Below the pieces are notes generated by a model. That model was given only the letters and a program-made list of their open reading frames with translations, searched no databases and was not told the origin of the DNA. A stretch of DNA of 64,000 nt from CAXBGS01 sp963975425 (GTDB taxonomy: Bacteria; Planctomycetota; Planctomycetia; Pirellulales; Pirellulaceae). Shown piece after piece: positions 7,634-16,805 of the stretch (position 1 is its first letter; each line of letters starts with the position of its first letter). A program made the translations under genes and the position numbers. The DNA is taken from the NCBI GenBank assembly GCA_963975425.1, contig CAXBGS010000017.1, positions 1 to 64,000 of the forward strand. The letters are read 5' to 3'.

Positions 7634-7995
7634 CCTCAGTGACTTTCTTTGGCGAAGAATACCGTCGCTTTTTTTAAAATATCGCGTTCCATCTTGAGTT
7701 GACGATTCTCTTCGCGAAGTCGTCTCAGCTCGGCTTCAACCGATTGGCTACTGGCCACTTCGGCCTGGAACGTTCCGTCTTTGTCAAAAGACTTCTTCCA
7801 CTTGCGAATCAAGTTGTCCCCAATGCCCAAGTCTTTGGCGACAGCGGTGTACGACAAGCCTTGTTCGATGACTTTCTTGACTGCCGACAGCTTGTATTCG
7901 CGGCTAAATGTTCGACGTTTGTCCATGGATCGGTTCTCCTGTCAGAGAAGTCTGACATGCGCCAGCCCACTGTCAACTTTTCGTGGGCAATTCCA
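6688..7995 (-). mobile_element. IS3-family insertion sequence, 1308 bp
   Basis: Perfect 29-bp terminal inverted repeats bound the element: TGGAATTGCCCACGAAAAGT.. at 6688-6716 and its reverse complement at 7967-7995. They begin TG and end CA, as IS3-family ends do. Inside are an orfA (helix-turn-helix) and an orfB (DDE integrase) on the minus strand. No 3-5 bp target duplication is visible: the left flank reads AAAAAA and the right flank GATGGA. That points to a flanking deletion or recombination after insertion. The right end abuts a truncated HNH gene. Confidence 0.92.
7636..7926 (-). CDS. IS3-family transposase OrfA
   Basis: A 96-residue protein with the HTH_Tnp_1/IS3 OrfA pattern: RTFSREYKLSAVKKVIEQG, a helix-turn-helix (SYTAVAKDLGIGDNLIRKW) and a C-terminal leucine-zipper coiled coil (VEAELRRLREENRQLKMERD). 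It binds the inverted repeats. An A7 run at 7669-7675 (minus-strand TTA AAA AAA GCG) lies just before its end. A -1 shift there joins it to OrfB through KKSDGILRQRKSL, the standard IS3 route to active transposase. ATG at 7926 lies 41 bp inside the right inverted repeat. Confidence 0.9.
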   Translation of the reverse strand: MDKRRTFSREYKLSAVKKVIEQGLSYTAVAKDLGIGDNLIRKWKKSFDKDGTFQAEVASSQSVEAELRRLREENRQLKMERDILKKATVFFAKESH

Positions 7996-8442
7996 GATGG
8001 AGTGCGGCAAATTGATGAGGCGACGTACGACACAATCGTTGGGCGTTCTCTTAGCAGCGGCGTGAGGGAAGACACCGCCGCGTTCGTTGTGAGTGATGCA
8101 TTGCAGGGAGCGCCAGAGTCGCTGACTTCGGGTCGAGAAGGAGCGACAGTTGTAACCATGGGGACGCGGTACGAGCGTGACCCACGCCTTAGGCGAGCAG
8201 CAATCGAGATTCATGGAACCCGGTGCATGGCCTGCGACTTCTGTTTTGCTGAGACGTATGGGACGCATGGCGCCGGTTTTATCCATGTGCATCACGTCAA
8301 ACCGCTAGCAGACGTGGGCGAATCCACCGTAGACCCTCAGACGGATTTGATTGTGTTGTGTCCGAACTGTCATGCGATGGTGCATCGTTTTCGGAACCAT
8401 ACTCTCACACTCGACGAATTGAAGCATTTGATGGATCGCTAA
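7996..8442 (+). pseudogene. 5'-truncated HNH endonuclease
   Basis: From the IS right end the frame opens in the middle of a protein (DGVRQIDEATYDTIVG) and ends with a clear HNH domain. Its elements are RCMACDFCF, GFIHVHHVKPLAD, DLIVLCPNCHAMVHR and a C-terminal TLDELKHLMDR. It resembles McrA-like restriction endonucleases that cut modified DNA. The preceding in-frame residues from 7699 come from antisense IS sequence and are not native. No matching 5' half lies left of the IS, so the first part has been deleted rather than merely displaced. Expression would need a start inside the remnant. Confidence 0.75.
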
Positions 8443-8553
8443 CGCTTCGGTGAGCGACGACGTTTCCAGGCGACCGGAGTCTGGCTCGTCTCACAAAACG
8501 CTCCAATGGCAACGTGGCGGCGTGTGTCACTCGCGCATCATGTGGCACATAAA

Positions 8554-8570
8554 GTAGTTGTATAGACTAC
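8554..8570. terminator. Weak hairpin between convergent genes
   Basis: GTAGT-TGTATAG-ACTAC forms a 5-bp stem flanked by AAA/TTT-like bases, between the truncated HNH gene (plus) and the PIN-domain gene (minus). It could act as a bidirectional terminator, but the stem is short. Confidence 0.25.
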
Positions 8571-8587
8571 ATTTAATGCATCAGCTC

Positions 8588-9802
8588 TCATTGTTGGTTT
8601 AGCGCATCCGCGACTTCGTAGCCTTCGCGCGTCACCTCGAATATTTCGTTCTTGTGGCCGAGTGCGGCGACCAACCTGTATCGTTGGAGGTCTTCTAGAC
8701 CACCCAGCCATTTTGCGATCGTTCGACGATCGCTTGAAGGGAACAAAGATTTCCCGTTTGCTTGCAGATTCTCGCCTCCTATGTAGCGCAAGTGCATAAT
8801 CCTCCCATCACCTGCAGCTGCTTCCGTCAAAATGCTGATTGCCTCGGTCGATAAGTCAGCGCCGTGTGTTGCATCTGCATCTATCCGCGAAGCATCATTC
8901 GTCGCACTCTGCTTTGCTTCTTGTACACCAACCTCCTCAACAACGGATTCGCTGACTCCAAACAAATCGAGGTACTGCGAAAATGAAATCATGTGAAACG
9001 CGTGCCCTTCAGATTCCCTGTGGTATTCATCAACCAGTTCATACCTTGGATACAGACCCTTTCCGTCACTTCGAAGCCACCAATCGGCTTTCTCATCGCC
9101 CGATACGAAGATCGTGCTCTTTTTCTTCTCTTTGGCAACCTTGAGTATCGTTAGCCATACAAGGAAGTCGCCGATCCCTTCGTCATCCTTGCCGCTGTCT
9201 TTGTACCCAGGAGGCAATGAATGAATTTTTCTTCTACGGAGTTCTTTGATCAGTTCGTCCTCCGATGCGATCGGAAGGTCAACAACCACATCGCCCTTAA
9301 AGACCTCTGAGTACAGCGAGCTGACCGGATCGTTCCACGACCAACTCTGGATTGAATTCAGCAGGCCCTTGATCGCATCCCGATACTTTTTAAGTTGCGC
9401 GTCAATGGCTGATTCAAGTTCGACGATTTTGAGATAGTCGGGAAAATCCTCGAGAAGCGGGTACGTACCTTTTTGCGTCGGAGCGGCCGAACTCATCTTC
9501 CGGTTGAATTGCTGCGCCAGTTCAGTGAGTTTCTTGGCGCGATTATTCGCAAATTCTCTCGCAACTTGCCCAGGAATACAAAGCCGATTCGCCGCGGCGA
9601 GGGTCGAATAAGTTTCGCCGATCTTAGTGAGTCCCTCTTTGCCCACGGTGTACGGTACCAACAGAACGTTGGTATCTAGCACGACAATCGCGTCGTCTTT
9701 CACTTCGGCGAGAGATCGAATTTCTCTCGAGAACACGCCCGCCGCATCAGGATAGACGCGATTTGCCACGAACGGGTCAAACTCGGGTTGAGAATCAGTC
9801 AT
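8588..9802 (-). CDS. PIN_8-domain (PIN-like) nuclease protein
   Basis: The 404-residue product has an N-terminal PIN-like fold: AIVVLDTNVLLVPYTV (first catalytic aspartate near residue 43), PGQVAREFANNRAKKL, and the hallmark STIFVSGDEKADWWLR near 228-243. This matches the PIN_8 (DUF4935) family, whose members carry a PIN nuclease core and a variable C-terminal part, here ending in a winged-helix-like segment (LGGLEDLQRYRLVAALGHKN ... VTREGYEVADAL). Such proteins are frequent in mobile islands and are suspected RNases. A start at 9910 is possible, but ATG 9802 (MTDSQPEFDPF) gives a conserved-looking beginning. No operon partner is adjacent on the same strand. Confidence 0.8.
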   Translation of the reverse strand: MTDSQPEFDPFVANRVYPDAAGVFSREIRSLAEVKDDAIVVLDTNVLLVPYTVGKEGLTKIGETYSTLAAANRLCIPGQVAREFANNRAKKLTELAQQFNRKMSSAAPTQKGTYPLLEDFPDYLKIVELESAIDAQLKKYRDAIKGLLNSIQSWSWNDPVSSLYSEVFKGDVVVDLPIASEDELIKELRRRKIHSLPPGYKDSGKDDEGIGDFLVWLTILKVAKEKKKSTIFVSGDEKADWWLRSDGKGLYPRYELVDEYHRESEGHAFHMISFSQYLDLFGVSESVVEEVGVQEAKQSATNDASRIDADATHGADLSTEAISILTEAAAGDGRIMHLRYIGGENLQANGKSLFPSSDRRTIAKWLGGLEDLQRYRLVAALGHKNEIFEVTREGYEVADALNQQ

Positions 9803-9942
9803 GATCAAATACGCTGCTTTGCACTTTGTTGTTTCTACTTGGAGGCAAAAGGAATGATTGTCATCAAATTGCACGTTGGAATCAATCTTCAACGATTCGG
9901 CATAACTCATGCGCTCACCATGGCAAACGCTTAAGACGACAG

Positions 9943-11169
9943 CTATTCCAGGCGCTGACGTGAATTTGTCGAACGCGTCTTTGCTCGACGCCTTGACACC
10001 GGTCGGGCCTCGCGTTGTGACGGCGGGTTCTCTGCTTGGGACTTGCGATCCGAGTTAACCGCGTACCAGAGCCGCAAGACCCACAGCAACCATGGGACGA
10101 GAAAGATCATACCCGCTGTGACATAGCCGGCGATTTTCATCAAGAGCCACCACGCAACGCGATCGCCGGCGTCGTCGATGCGGTCGCGAATCGGGCCACG
10201 ATCCCACCGTCTCGGGTTATCCCAGGGATTCCAATCGTCGTCGCGTAGTTGTTCCTCTTCCCCGGGGTGATCGCCGTCACGGCGGAAGCCCCAGCGATTT
10301 AGGAACGCTTGCAGTCCGTCGCCGCGAAGTAGGCCGGATCGCTGTTCTTGTAACTTGCGATCGACGAACACCATGAACGTTGGTGTGGATGCAACGCGGT
10401 AGCCTTTCTCGTTGACGTATTCGACGTCGAACGTGTGATAGCGGACGTCGTCGGGGATCGCCTGCTTTTGCAACTCGCATGGCCGGCAACCTTCGCTTGT
10501 GACGAGAGCGAGCATCGCCCGCGATTGCCAAAGCGGAATTGCATCGTCTGGTAGGTCTCGCTCGACTTCGGCGACTTCGCCGCGAACGAATGAGCGAACG
10601 GCGGCGGAGTTCATCGCGAGTCCGTGACCGGCGCCGGTTCGCCACGCGACTAGGCCGATCACTCGCGAGCCGTCTTCATTGAACAACGGTGACCCGCTGC
10701 GACCTGGCAATGCTTCGGGCTTGTAGTAGATCAAGCCTCGTGTTCGGCGAACGATGTGACCGCGCCCGAGGCTGACGGCGGCTCCTCCTTGAGCACCGCA
10801 CGTCAGCACGGTCGGGGATTCATCCATGAACCCAACTCCTGCAAGCGGCACAACGGGCATCGGCCCGGGGAAACGAGACCGCGGAAGTTTGACGATTGCC
10901 AGGTCAATCGAAGTGTTGCGGGCGATGTGCGAACGCTACGCAATTCTTTGGGGCGACCTGGCATCGGCCCGGAACTGATTAACCGAAAGCTCAAGTTCGA
11001 GTCGGACGCGACTTCCAACGTGACCGATGACATGTGTGTTTGCGCGAACATGGTCGTTGCCCTTGTCGCCGTCGAATGTGATTCCTCGGGCTTCCGACGC
11101 TTCCTGCGCAGTCGCGACAGGAGAACCGGCGGAGCCGACTCGGTTTCCTATTGGAAGCCCGATACCGGC
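9943..11169 (-). pseudogene. Trypsin-like protease / thioredoxin / membrane fusion gene with in-frame stop
   Basis: Read on the minus strand, one frame gives an S1-type protease. It has a histidine region (DHVRANTHVIGHVGS), an aspartate region (SIDLAIVKLPR) and a serine region (LPGRSGSPLFNEDGSR). Then follow a thioredoxin-like domain with CRPC (LVTSEGCRPCELQ ... VASTPTFMVFVDRK) and a C-terminal hydrophobic segment (AGMIFLVPWLLWVLRLW). An amber codon at 10936-10938 cuts the frame between the histidine and aspartate regions, and a TGA lies at 11170-11172. The intact 3' frame starts at ATG 10860 and would make 305 residues without the catalytic His and Asp. Gene taken as broken, unless the stop is suppressed. 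Confidence 0.7.
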
Positions 11170-11204
11170 GCATCAAGATTGGCGGCGGTGGCACCGTCGC
11201 AAAC

Positions 11205-11465
11205 GAGAACGACGAATCAGCGTTCCCGTTGTGATGAAGCACGACATCATGGCACGCAAACGAATCTGCGAGGTGGCGGCGAGGAAACCGACCGAAACAA
11301 TGCTCGAGGCCGTATGATCGCCCGCCCGAAAAGGCGAATCGAATCCCGGTGCAGCAGCCGGCGCCAGTCAGTGGAGCCTAACGCACGCCCAAAAGAAAAG
11401 CCCGCCAAACGCGGGCTCGTTTCCACTGTCGCCCTCTGCGGTCCACTTGGGACAAGGGCATTTAG

Positions 11466-11480
<15 letters not shown>
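11205..11480. repeat. Right copy of a duplicated tRNA-flank segment
   Basis: This stretch matches, in the same order, the DNA at about 944-1201. The shared blocks are a GATGAAGCACGAC block (11231 against 971), the AAAAGAAAAGCC terminator block (11391 against 1112), and the tRNA 3' end (11467 against 1188). Similarity is patchy, with many substitutions and length changes. It shows that the sequence beside tRNA-Val exists twice, about 10 kb apart. Confidence 0.6.
11391..11417 (-). terminator. Rho-independent terminator of tRNA-Val
   Basis: On the minus strand AGCCCGC-GTTTG-GCGGGCT forms a 7-bp perfect GC-rich stem with a 5-base loop and is followed by TTTCTTTT. It lies about 50 bp after the tRNA 3' end, and no gene intervenes. 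Confidence 0.8.
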
Positions 11481-11539
<59 letters not shown>

Positions 11540-11863
11540 TTGAGATGTGTGACTGGCCTTGGTGGGCCTTGTCTCGTCTCTTGGATAACGGTTCGATCGG
11601 CACGCTTGGGCTCGCGTATGAGCCTTCTTGTCTCGACGATCGGTTGCGTAGTCTCTAACGATCTTGACGAGTCGTCAAGTCGGTGGGTTCGCGGCCCCGT
11701 TTGACGCCTCGGCCACGCTGCCGTCGCTCGCCCGGAAACCGGCCCGATACGGCGACCGCTTTTGCAGCAATGGGCACTGGGATCCGCTAAAACTAGCGGT
11801 TCGAACTGTTCGGCCGGGCCCGCGTTTGACGGCCCGCCACCCTCATTCGGATCACCGGATCGC
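11540..11863. other. Intergenic region between tRNA-Val and the SMP-30 gene
   Basis: 324 bp with no supported gene. It should contain the promoters of the divergent tRNA (minus) and SMP-30 gene (plus), but no convincing -35/-10 pair could be fixed by eye. An open frame on the minus strand here is arginine/proline-rich and looks like a shadow. Confidence 0.4.
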
Positions 11864-12745
11864 ATGAAAAAAATTCTCGTCCTTGCCTTCCTCTCGTTGC
11901 AGATTTGTCACTGTTCGGCACAGCAGTCAGGACCGCCTGAAGCCCTGCTGGCGCCGGGGGCCCGTGTGAGGCAATTGGCCGAAGGGTTCATTTTTACCGA
12001 AGGACCGGCCTGTGATGCCCAGGGGAATATTTTCTTTTCGGATGTTCGCGACAGCAAGACGTACAAGTGGTCCGTCGAGGGCGAGTTGTCGACGTTCCGC
12101 GAGAACACGCGGGAAACCAACGGGATGTTCTTTGAGCGCGATGGGAATCTGATCTGCTGTGAAGTCGAGGGGCGCAGGGTCAGCAGGGTGACGGCTGATG
12201 CAGTCGTCACGACGATCGTCGACCACTACCAGGGAAAGAAGTTCAACAGTCCCAACGATGTTTGGGTCGATCCGTCCGGCGGTTTCTATTTCACCGATCC
12301 GAGATACCGGGTCACCGAAGGACTCGAACAAGACGGCTTTCATGTTTACTACGTCGCGGCCGGCAGTCGCGAAGCGGTTCGCGTGATCGACGATCTTGTC
12401 AAACCGAACGGGATCGTCGGCACATCGGACGGGAAGACGCTATACGTCGCCGATCACGGCGACAGCAAAACATACGCGTATCCGATCAGCTCGCCCGGCC
12501 ATCTGGGCAAACGTTCGCTCGTGACCCCGCATGGCAGTGACGGCATGACGCTGGATGAGCACGGCAACGTGTATTTGACAGCTGAAGATGTGGACGTCTT
12601 TCGTCCTGACGGCACCAAGGTGACGACGATCGAAGTCCCCGGGCGAGCATCGAATGTGGTGTTCGGCGGAAAGGATCGTCAAACCCTGTTCATCACTGCC
12701 AACAATCGACTGTATAGCGTCAAAATGAATGTCAAAGGCATGTAG
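11864..12745 (+). CDS. Secreted SMP-30/gluconolactonase/LRE-family protein
   Basis: A 293-residue protein with an N-terminal signal peptide (MKKILVLAFLSLQICHCSAQ) and a six-bladed beta-propeller. The metal-binding positions typical of the family are visible: glutamate in FTEGPACD, asparagine in NSPNDVWVD and aspartate in GSDGMTLDEHGNVY. Family members hydrolyse sugar lactones or related esters. The start at ATG 11864 is chosen because the signal peptide begins there; an upstream in-frame start would place it internally. It is followed 100 bp later by a sorbosone-dehydrogenase fusion on the same strand, consistent with a shared role in extracellular or periplasmic sugar oxidation and lactone opening. 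Confidence 0.88.
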   Translation: MKKILVLAFLSLQICHCSAQQSGPPEALLAPGARVRQLAEGFIFTEGPACDAQGNIFFSDVRDSKTYKWSVEGELSTFRENTRETNGMFFERDGNLICCEVEGRRVSRVTADAVVTTIVDHYQGKKFNSPNDVWVDPSGGFYFTDPRYRVTEGLEQDGFHVYYVAAGSREAVRVIDDLVKPNGIVGTSDGKTLYVADHGDSKTYAYPISSPGHLGKRSLVTPHGSDGMTLDEHGNVYLTAEDVDVFRPDGTKVTTIEVPGRASNVVFGGKDRQTLFITANNRLYSVKMNVKGM

Positions 12746-12848
12746 AATAGCGTGCGTGCTGGAAGTGTTTGACGCTTGAGTTACCGGTTCCTTTTCTTGC
12801 GGTGTGTTCAAAGTGCGCGATTTAAATTCGTTGAGTGAGATTGGCCGG

Positions 12849-15800
12849 ATGACTCAGATTTTCGCTTGCACAACGCGCCGGCAAAATTCAAGCCGGTCGA
12901 TGTTGCGATGGCGCAGTGCGACGAGCATGTGGCGATGCGTGAGAGTTGCTGCTTGTCTGCTAGGCCTGTTCGCGCCCGACGTGCAGGCAAAGGACCCGGC
13001 GGCGACTTGGGCTTCGTCACGGATCATTGGCACGCCGGATCCGCCTCCGCCCTATCGAACCGAACAAGTGTTTGCCGATGTGACGTTGGTCAGTCCGACC
13101 GAAATGATTCGGATTCCGGGCACGGATCGTTGGTGCGTGTTGCAACTAGACGGAACGGTGCTTTCGTTTCGCGATGGTCAGCAGCGTGACACGGCGACGA
13201 TGATGCAGCTGAAATCGACTCAGCCGAAAACGTCTCGCTCGTTCGGCATCGTTTTCCATCACGATTATCCTTCCACACCGTTGTGTTACATCGCCTATCG
13301 GCTCAGTGCCAAGGATCCCAACGGCACGCGACTATCCCGGTTTCGAGTCAACGTTTCCGATTCGCCTACGATCGACGCGAGTTCTGAAACCGTCTTGGCC
13401 ACTTGGGAAGCGGGCGGGCATGGCGGCGGCAGTTTGCATTTCGGCCCGGACGGCTATTTGTACGTTTCGGTCGGTGACGGCCAGCCGCCCAATCCGCCGG
13501 ATCCCGATGATACCGGTCAGGACTTAAGCGACTTGGAATCGTCGGTGCTGCGGATTGACGTCGATCAAACGCAGGATGGTTTGCCATACGCAATCCCGCC
13601 GGACAATCCTTTTGTTGATATCCCAGGCGCGCGTGGCGAGATCTGGGCCTACGGGTTTCGCAATCCTTGGAAGATGTCATTTCATCCGAGCGACGGGACG
13701 CTTTGGGCCGGCGACGTCGGCTGGGAGATGATGGAAATGGTTTATCGGGTCGATCGCGGCGGCAATTATGGCTGGAGTTTGATGGAAGGAAGCCAGGTGG
13801 TGAAATCCAACGCCGATACCCCGTTGGTTCCGATCACGCCGCCAGTCGTCGAGCACACTCACCTGGAAGCGCGCTCGGTCACCGGAGGCTACTTTTATGG
13901 CAGCGATCGATTGCCGGAACTCGCCGATACATACATCTATGGCGACTATATCACCGGCAAGGTCTGGGGCTTGCGACACGACGGCGAGAAAATGACTTGG
14001 CATGATGAACTTGCCGATACTCCGTATCAAATCATCTGTTTCGCCCGCGATCATGATGATGAAGTGTTCTTGGTCAGCTATGACGGAACGATCCACCGGC
14101 TGGTCGAGTCGCCGCCGGATGATTCCAGCGGCGATTTTCCCAGATTGCTTAGCGAAACAGGTCTGTTCACATCGGTGGCCGATCAAACGCCGGCCACGGG
14201 TGTGTTGCCCTATGAAATCAACGGGCATCACTGGGCCGATGGCACGGTCAGCCAACAGTGGCTGGCGCTGCCGGATGATTCGCAGTTGTCACTCGTGACT
14301 CGTTTGAAAGACGAGAACGGTTTGAACCTGACGCAGTTTGGTGTGAATCTGGGCCAGTTTTCGTTTCCCCACAACGCGGTCCTGGCCAAGACGGTTTCGT
14401 ATCAGGCGGACGCGACGGACCCCGGTTCGATGCGCCGATTGGAAACGCAAGTCTTGCACCGCAACGGTGACGCCTGGAATGCGTACAACTATGTATGGAA
14501 CGAAGACCAATCCGATGCTGTCTTGCAAGACAATGTTGCGAGCGACCAAGTGCTGACGATTCGTGATCCACGCCAGCCCGAGGGACGACGTCGTCAGACT
14601 TGGCACCATGCCAGCCGCGACGAGTGCTTGTTGTGCCATATTTGGAAATCGGGGACCGTTCATGGTTTTGTGCCCGAACAGTTGGACCTCGAGCAGTTGG
14701 ACCTCGAACAGTTGGACCTCGAGCAGTTGGACCTCGAGCAGTTGGACCTCGAGCAGTTGAACCGCGAGCAGTTGGACCTCGCACAGTTGGATTTGACCCG
14801 CGAGATTGATTCCGACGGCGGCGGCAAGGTGAACCAGCTTGACCGGTTGAACGAACTAGGCCTATTCGAAGAAGCGGTTGTCGCTAAAACGAAAACGATT
14901 TCGCCGTACGACAATCGTCAATCCCTTGAGGATCGTGCCCGCAGTTACTTGCAGCTGAATTGTGCGCACTGTCACCGTCGTGGCGGCGGTGGCACGGCCG
15001 CGTTCGTTCTAGAGAACAATGTTCCACTGGAGAAGATGGAAGTGCTCGATGCCATGCCGGTTCAAGGCGGGTTTGGGCTAAACGATCCGCGAATCATTGC
15101 CCCAGGCGATCCCTACCGCAGCGTGCTGTTGTATCGATTGGTCAAGAGCGGACGAGGGCACATGCCACAGTTCGGTTCGAACGTGATTGACGAAAGAGGC
15201 GTGGCAATGATTCACGATTGGATCGCGGCCATGGATGCTCCTGATCGTGATCCGGTGACGATCTCGAAACGTCTTCGCCAGTCGATCTCGCGAGCGAGTC
15301 GCGAAAGGAAAGATTTTGTAAATGCCTGCAGCGAATTTCTAAGTGATCCGACCAGCGCGCTGGCCCTTTCGATTGCCTGCAGCAACGGCGCGGTGGGGCA
15401 AGAGCATCGAGACAGCGTGATTGAAATCGCGGCCATGCATTCTGACTCGCAGATCCGAGAGCTGTTCGAGCGTTTTCTGCCGGAGGAGCGACGCGTCAAG
15501 CGGCTTGGCAATTCGATCGACATCAAGCAGTTGTTAGCGATTGACGGTGACGCTAGCCGCGGCCGCGAATTGTTTTGGTCGTCCAGCGACGTGACATGCA
15601 AGCAGTGTCACCGCATCGGCGGCCAGGGCGTCGCCGTGGGCCCGGACTTTGACGATATCGGATTGCGGCGCACGCCTGCGGAGTTGTTGGCGAGTCTGAT
15701 CAACCCTTCGGAAAAGGTGGATGCGAAGTATCAAACGCACATCGTCTTGACCGCCGATGGAACCGTGATCAGCGGGGTGGTTACCAAGGAGACCGATCAG

Positions 15801-16643
15801 GCCGTGCACATCGTTGATGCCAGCGGTAAAGAACAAATTGTTTCACTGCGACAAATCGAGGCCCGAAAGGCGTCTTCGACATCGACGATGCCGGATCGGC
15901 TGTTGTCCGGATTCACGGCACAGCAGGCGGCCGATTTGTTGGCATATTTGTCGGCGCAAAAGAAACCGTCAAAAGGATATGCGAAATCACATTCTGTCCC
16001 CCGGTCGACGGCAAGCATTCGTGTCGATGGGCGAATCGACGAAGACGCTTGGGACGCCGCGCAGGCGACCGAGCCGTTCGGATTCACATGGCTTGACGAC
16101 GGTGACGGCCCCCGCCAAGCGACCACGGCTAAATTGCTGTGGGACGACCAATGCTTGTACGTGGCGATCGAGTGCGAAGACACTGATATACAGGCCGAGC
16201 GAACCGTACGTGACAGCGATGTTTATCGCGACGATTGCGTCGAGATTTTTGCATCGCCCGAATATGAGTCTCCCGAACGTTATTTCAATTTAGAGATCAA
16301 TGCACTGGGCACGGTGCTGGACAACTATCGACCTGACGGCCAGCAACATCAGCAGCATTCACGGTGGGATCCTGAAGAAATACGAATTGCCACCCGTGTG
16401 GACGGGACCGTCAACGATTCCAGCGATCGCGACCGCGGATGGTCGGTCGAGGTTTCGATTCCATTCTCGCTGTTCAAAAATGCAATTCCACAAGGAAAGC
16501 CGACTGTCGGTGATCGATGGCGATTGAATCTGCACCGTTTGGAAGAAAACATGCGGCTGAAAAGTCAGTGGTCACCTGGTGATCGGAACAGGAGTTCATT
16601 CCACACGCCAGAGTACTTTGGCAGCGTCAAGTTTGTTGAGTGA
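12849..16643 (+). CDS. Sorbosone-dehydrogenase / tri-haem c / CBM9-like fusion protein
   Basis: A 1264-residue exported protein. After a leader (VRVAACLLGLFAPDVQA), residues ~60-400 form a glucose/sorbosone dehydrogenase propeller (EIWAYGFRNPWKMSFHPSDG, GGNYGWSLMEG) of the PQQ type. Three CxxCH haem sites follow: CLLCH (593), CAHCH (705) and CKQCH (917), the last in a planctomycete-type domain (GPDFDDIGLRRTPAELLASL). The C-terminus from ~1055 is a CBM9-like domain (IRVDGRIDEDAWDAA). Eight pentapeptide repeats (EQLDL) sit at 610-649. It probably oxidises a sugar or polysaccharide end and passes electrons to the haems. ATG 12849 is chosen; GTG 12804 and ATG 12900 are alternatives. Confidence 0.85.
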   Translation: MTQIFACTTRRQNSSRSMLRWRSATSMWRCVRVAACLLGLFAPDVQAKDPAATWASSRIIGTPDPPPPYRTEQVFADVTLVSPTEMIRIPGTDRWCVLQLDGTVLSFRDGQQRDTATMMQLKSTQPKTSRSFGIVFHHDYPSTPLCYIAYRLSAKDPNGTRLSRFRVNVSDSPTIDASSETVLATWEAGGHGGGSLHFGPDGYLYVSVGDGQPPNPPDPDDTGQDLSDLESSVLRIDVDQTQDGLPYAIPPDNPFVDIPGARGEIWAYGFRNPWKMSFHPSDGTLWAGDVGWEMMEMVYRVDRGGNYGWSLMEGSQVVKSNADTPLVPITPPVVEHTHLEARSVTGGYFYGSDRLPELADTYIYGDYITGKVWGLRHDGEKMTWHDELADTPYQIICFARDHDDEVFLVSYDGTIHRLVESPPDDSSGDFPRLLSETGLFTSVADQTPATGVLPYEINGHHWADGTVSQQWLALPDDSQLSLVTRLKDENGLNLTQFGVNLGQFSFPHNAVLAKTVSYQADATDPGSMRRLETQVLHRNGDAWNAYNYVWNEDQSDAVLQDNVASDQVLTIRDPRQPEGRRRQTWHHASRDECLLCHIWKSGTVHGFVPEQLDLEQLDLEQLDLEQLDLEQLDLEQLNREQLDLAQLDLTREIDSDGGGKVNQLDRLNELGLFEEAVVAKTKTISPYDNRQSLEDRARSYLQLNCAHCHRRGGGGTAAFVLENNVPLEKMEVLDAMPVQGGFGLNDPRIIAPGDPYRSVLLYRLVKSGRGHMPQFGSNVIDERGVAMIHDWIAAMDAPDRDPVTISKRLRQSISRASRERKDFVNACSEFLSDPTSALALSIACSNGAVGQEHRDSVIEIAAMHSDSQIRELFERFLPEERRVKRLGNSIDIKQLLAIDGDASRGRELFWSSSDVTCKQCHRIGGQGVAVGPDFDDIGLRRTPAELLASLINPSEKVDAKYQTHIVLTADGTVISGVVTKETDQAVHIVDASGKEQIVSLRQIEARKASSTSTMPDRLLSGFTAQQAADLLAYLSAQKKPSKGYAKSHSVPRSTASIRVDGRIDEDAWDAAQATEPFGFTWLDDGDGPRQATTAKLLWDDQCLYVAIECEDTDIQAERTVRDSDVYRDDCVEIFASPEYESPERYFNLEINALGTVLDNYRPDGQQHQQHSRWDPEEIRIATRVDGTVNDSSDRDRGWSVEVSIPFSLFKNAIPQGKPTVGDRWRLNLHRLEENMRLKSQWSPGDRNRSSFHTPEYFGSVKFVE
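14676..14795 (+). repeat. In-frame 15-bp tandem repeat, eight units
   Basis: Eight copies of a GAGCAGTTGGACCTC-like unit encode five EQLDL, one EQLNR, one EQLDL and one AQLDL. The units are nearly identical at DNA level, so the expansion is recent. It lies between the first and second haem motifs of the fusion protein. Confidence 0.95.
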
Positions 16644-16805
16644 GTTGGGTTTTGCTCGTTCACCACGAACGGTCCGTCGCTGAGGATCGGAGTCGAGCAA
16701 AAGCGAATTCGAAATCTGAGCGATCTTCTCTGAGTTGCTGTGTTAGATGTTGCCCCGTCTAGATCCACACGCACGTGTGCGTGTCATTTGAAAAGAGATT
16801 GCGAA

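Noticed and set aside
9473..10248. Plus-strand open frames opposite the PIN_8 and protease genes
   Set aside because: They mirror the codon structure of the real minus-strand genes and show no domain of their own.
14002..14914. Long minus-strand and plus-strand frames full of GPRAV or TARGP repeats
   Set aside because: These are out-of-frame translations of the 15-bp EQLDL repeat.
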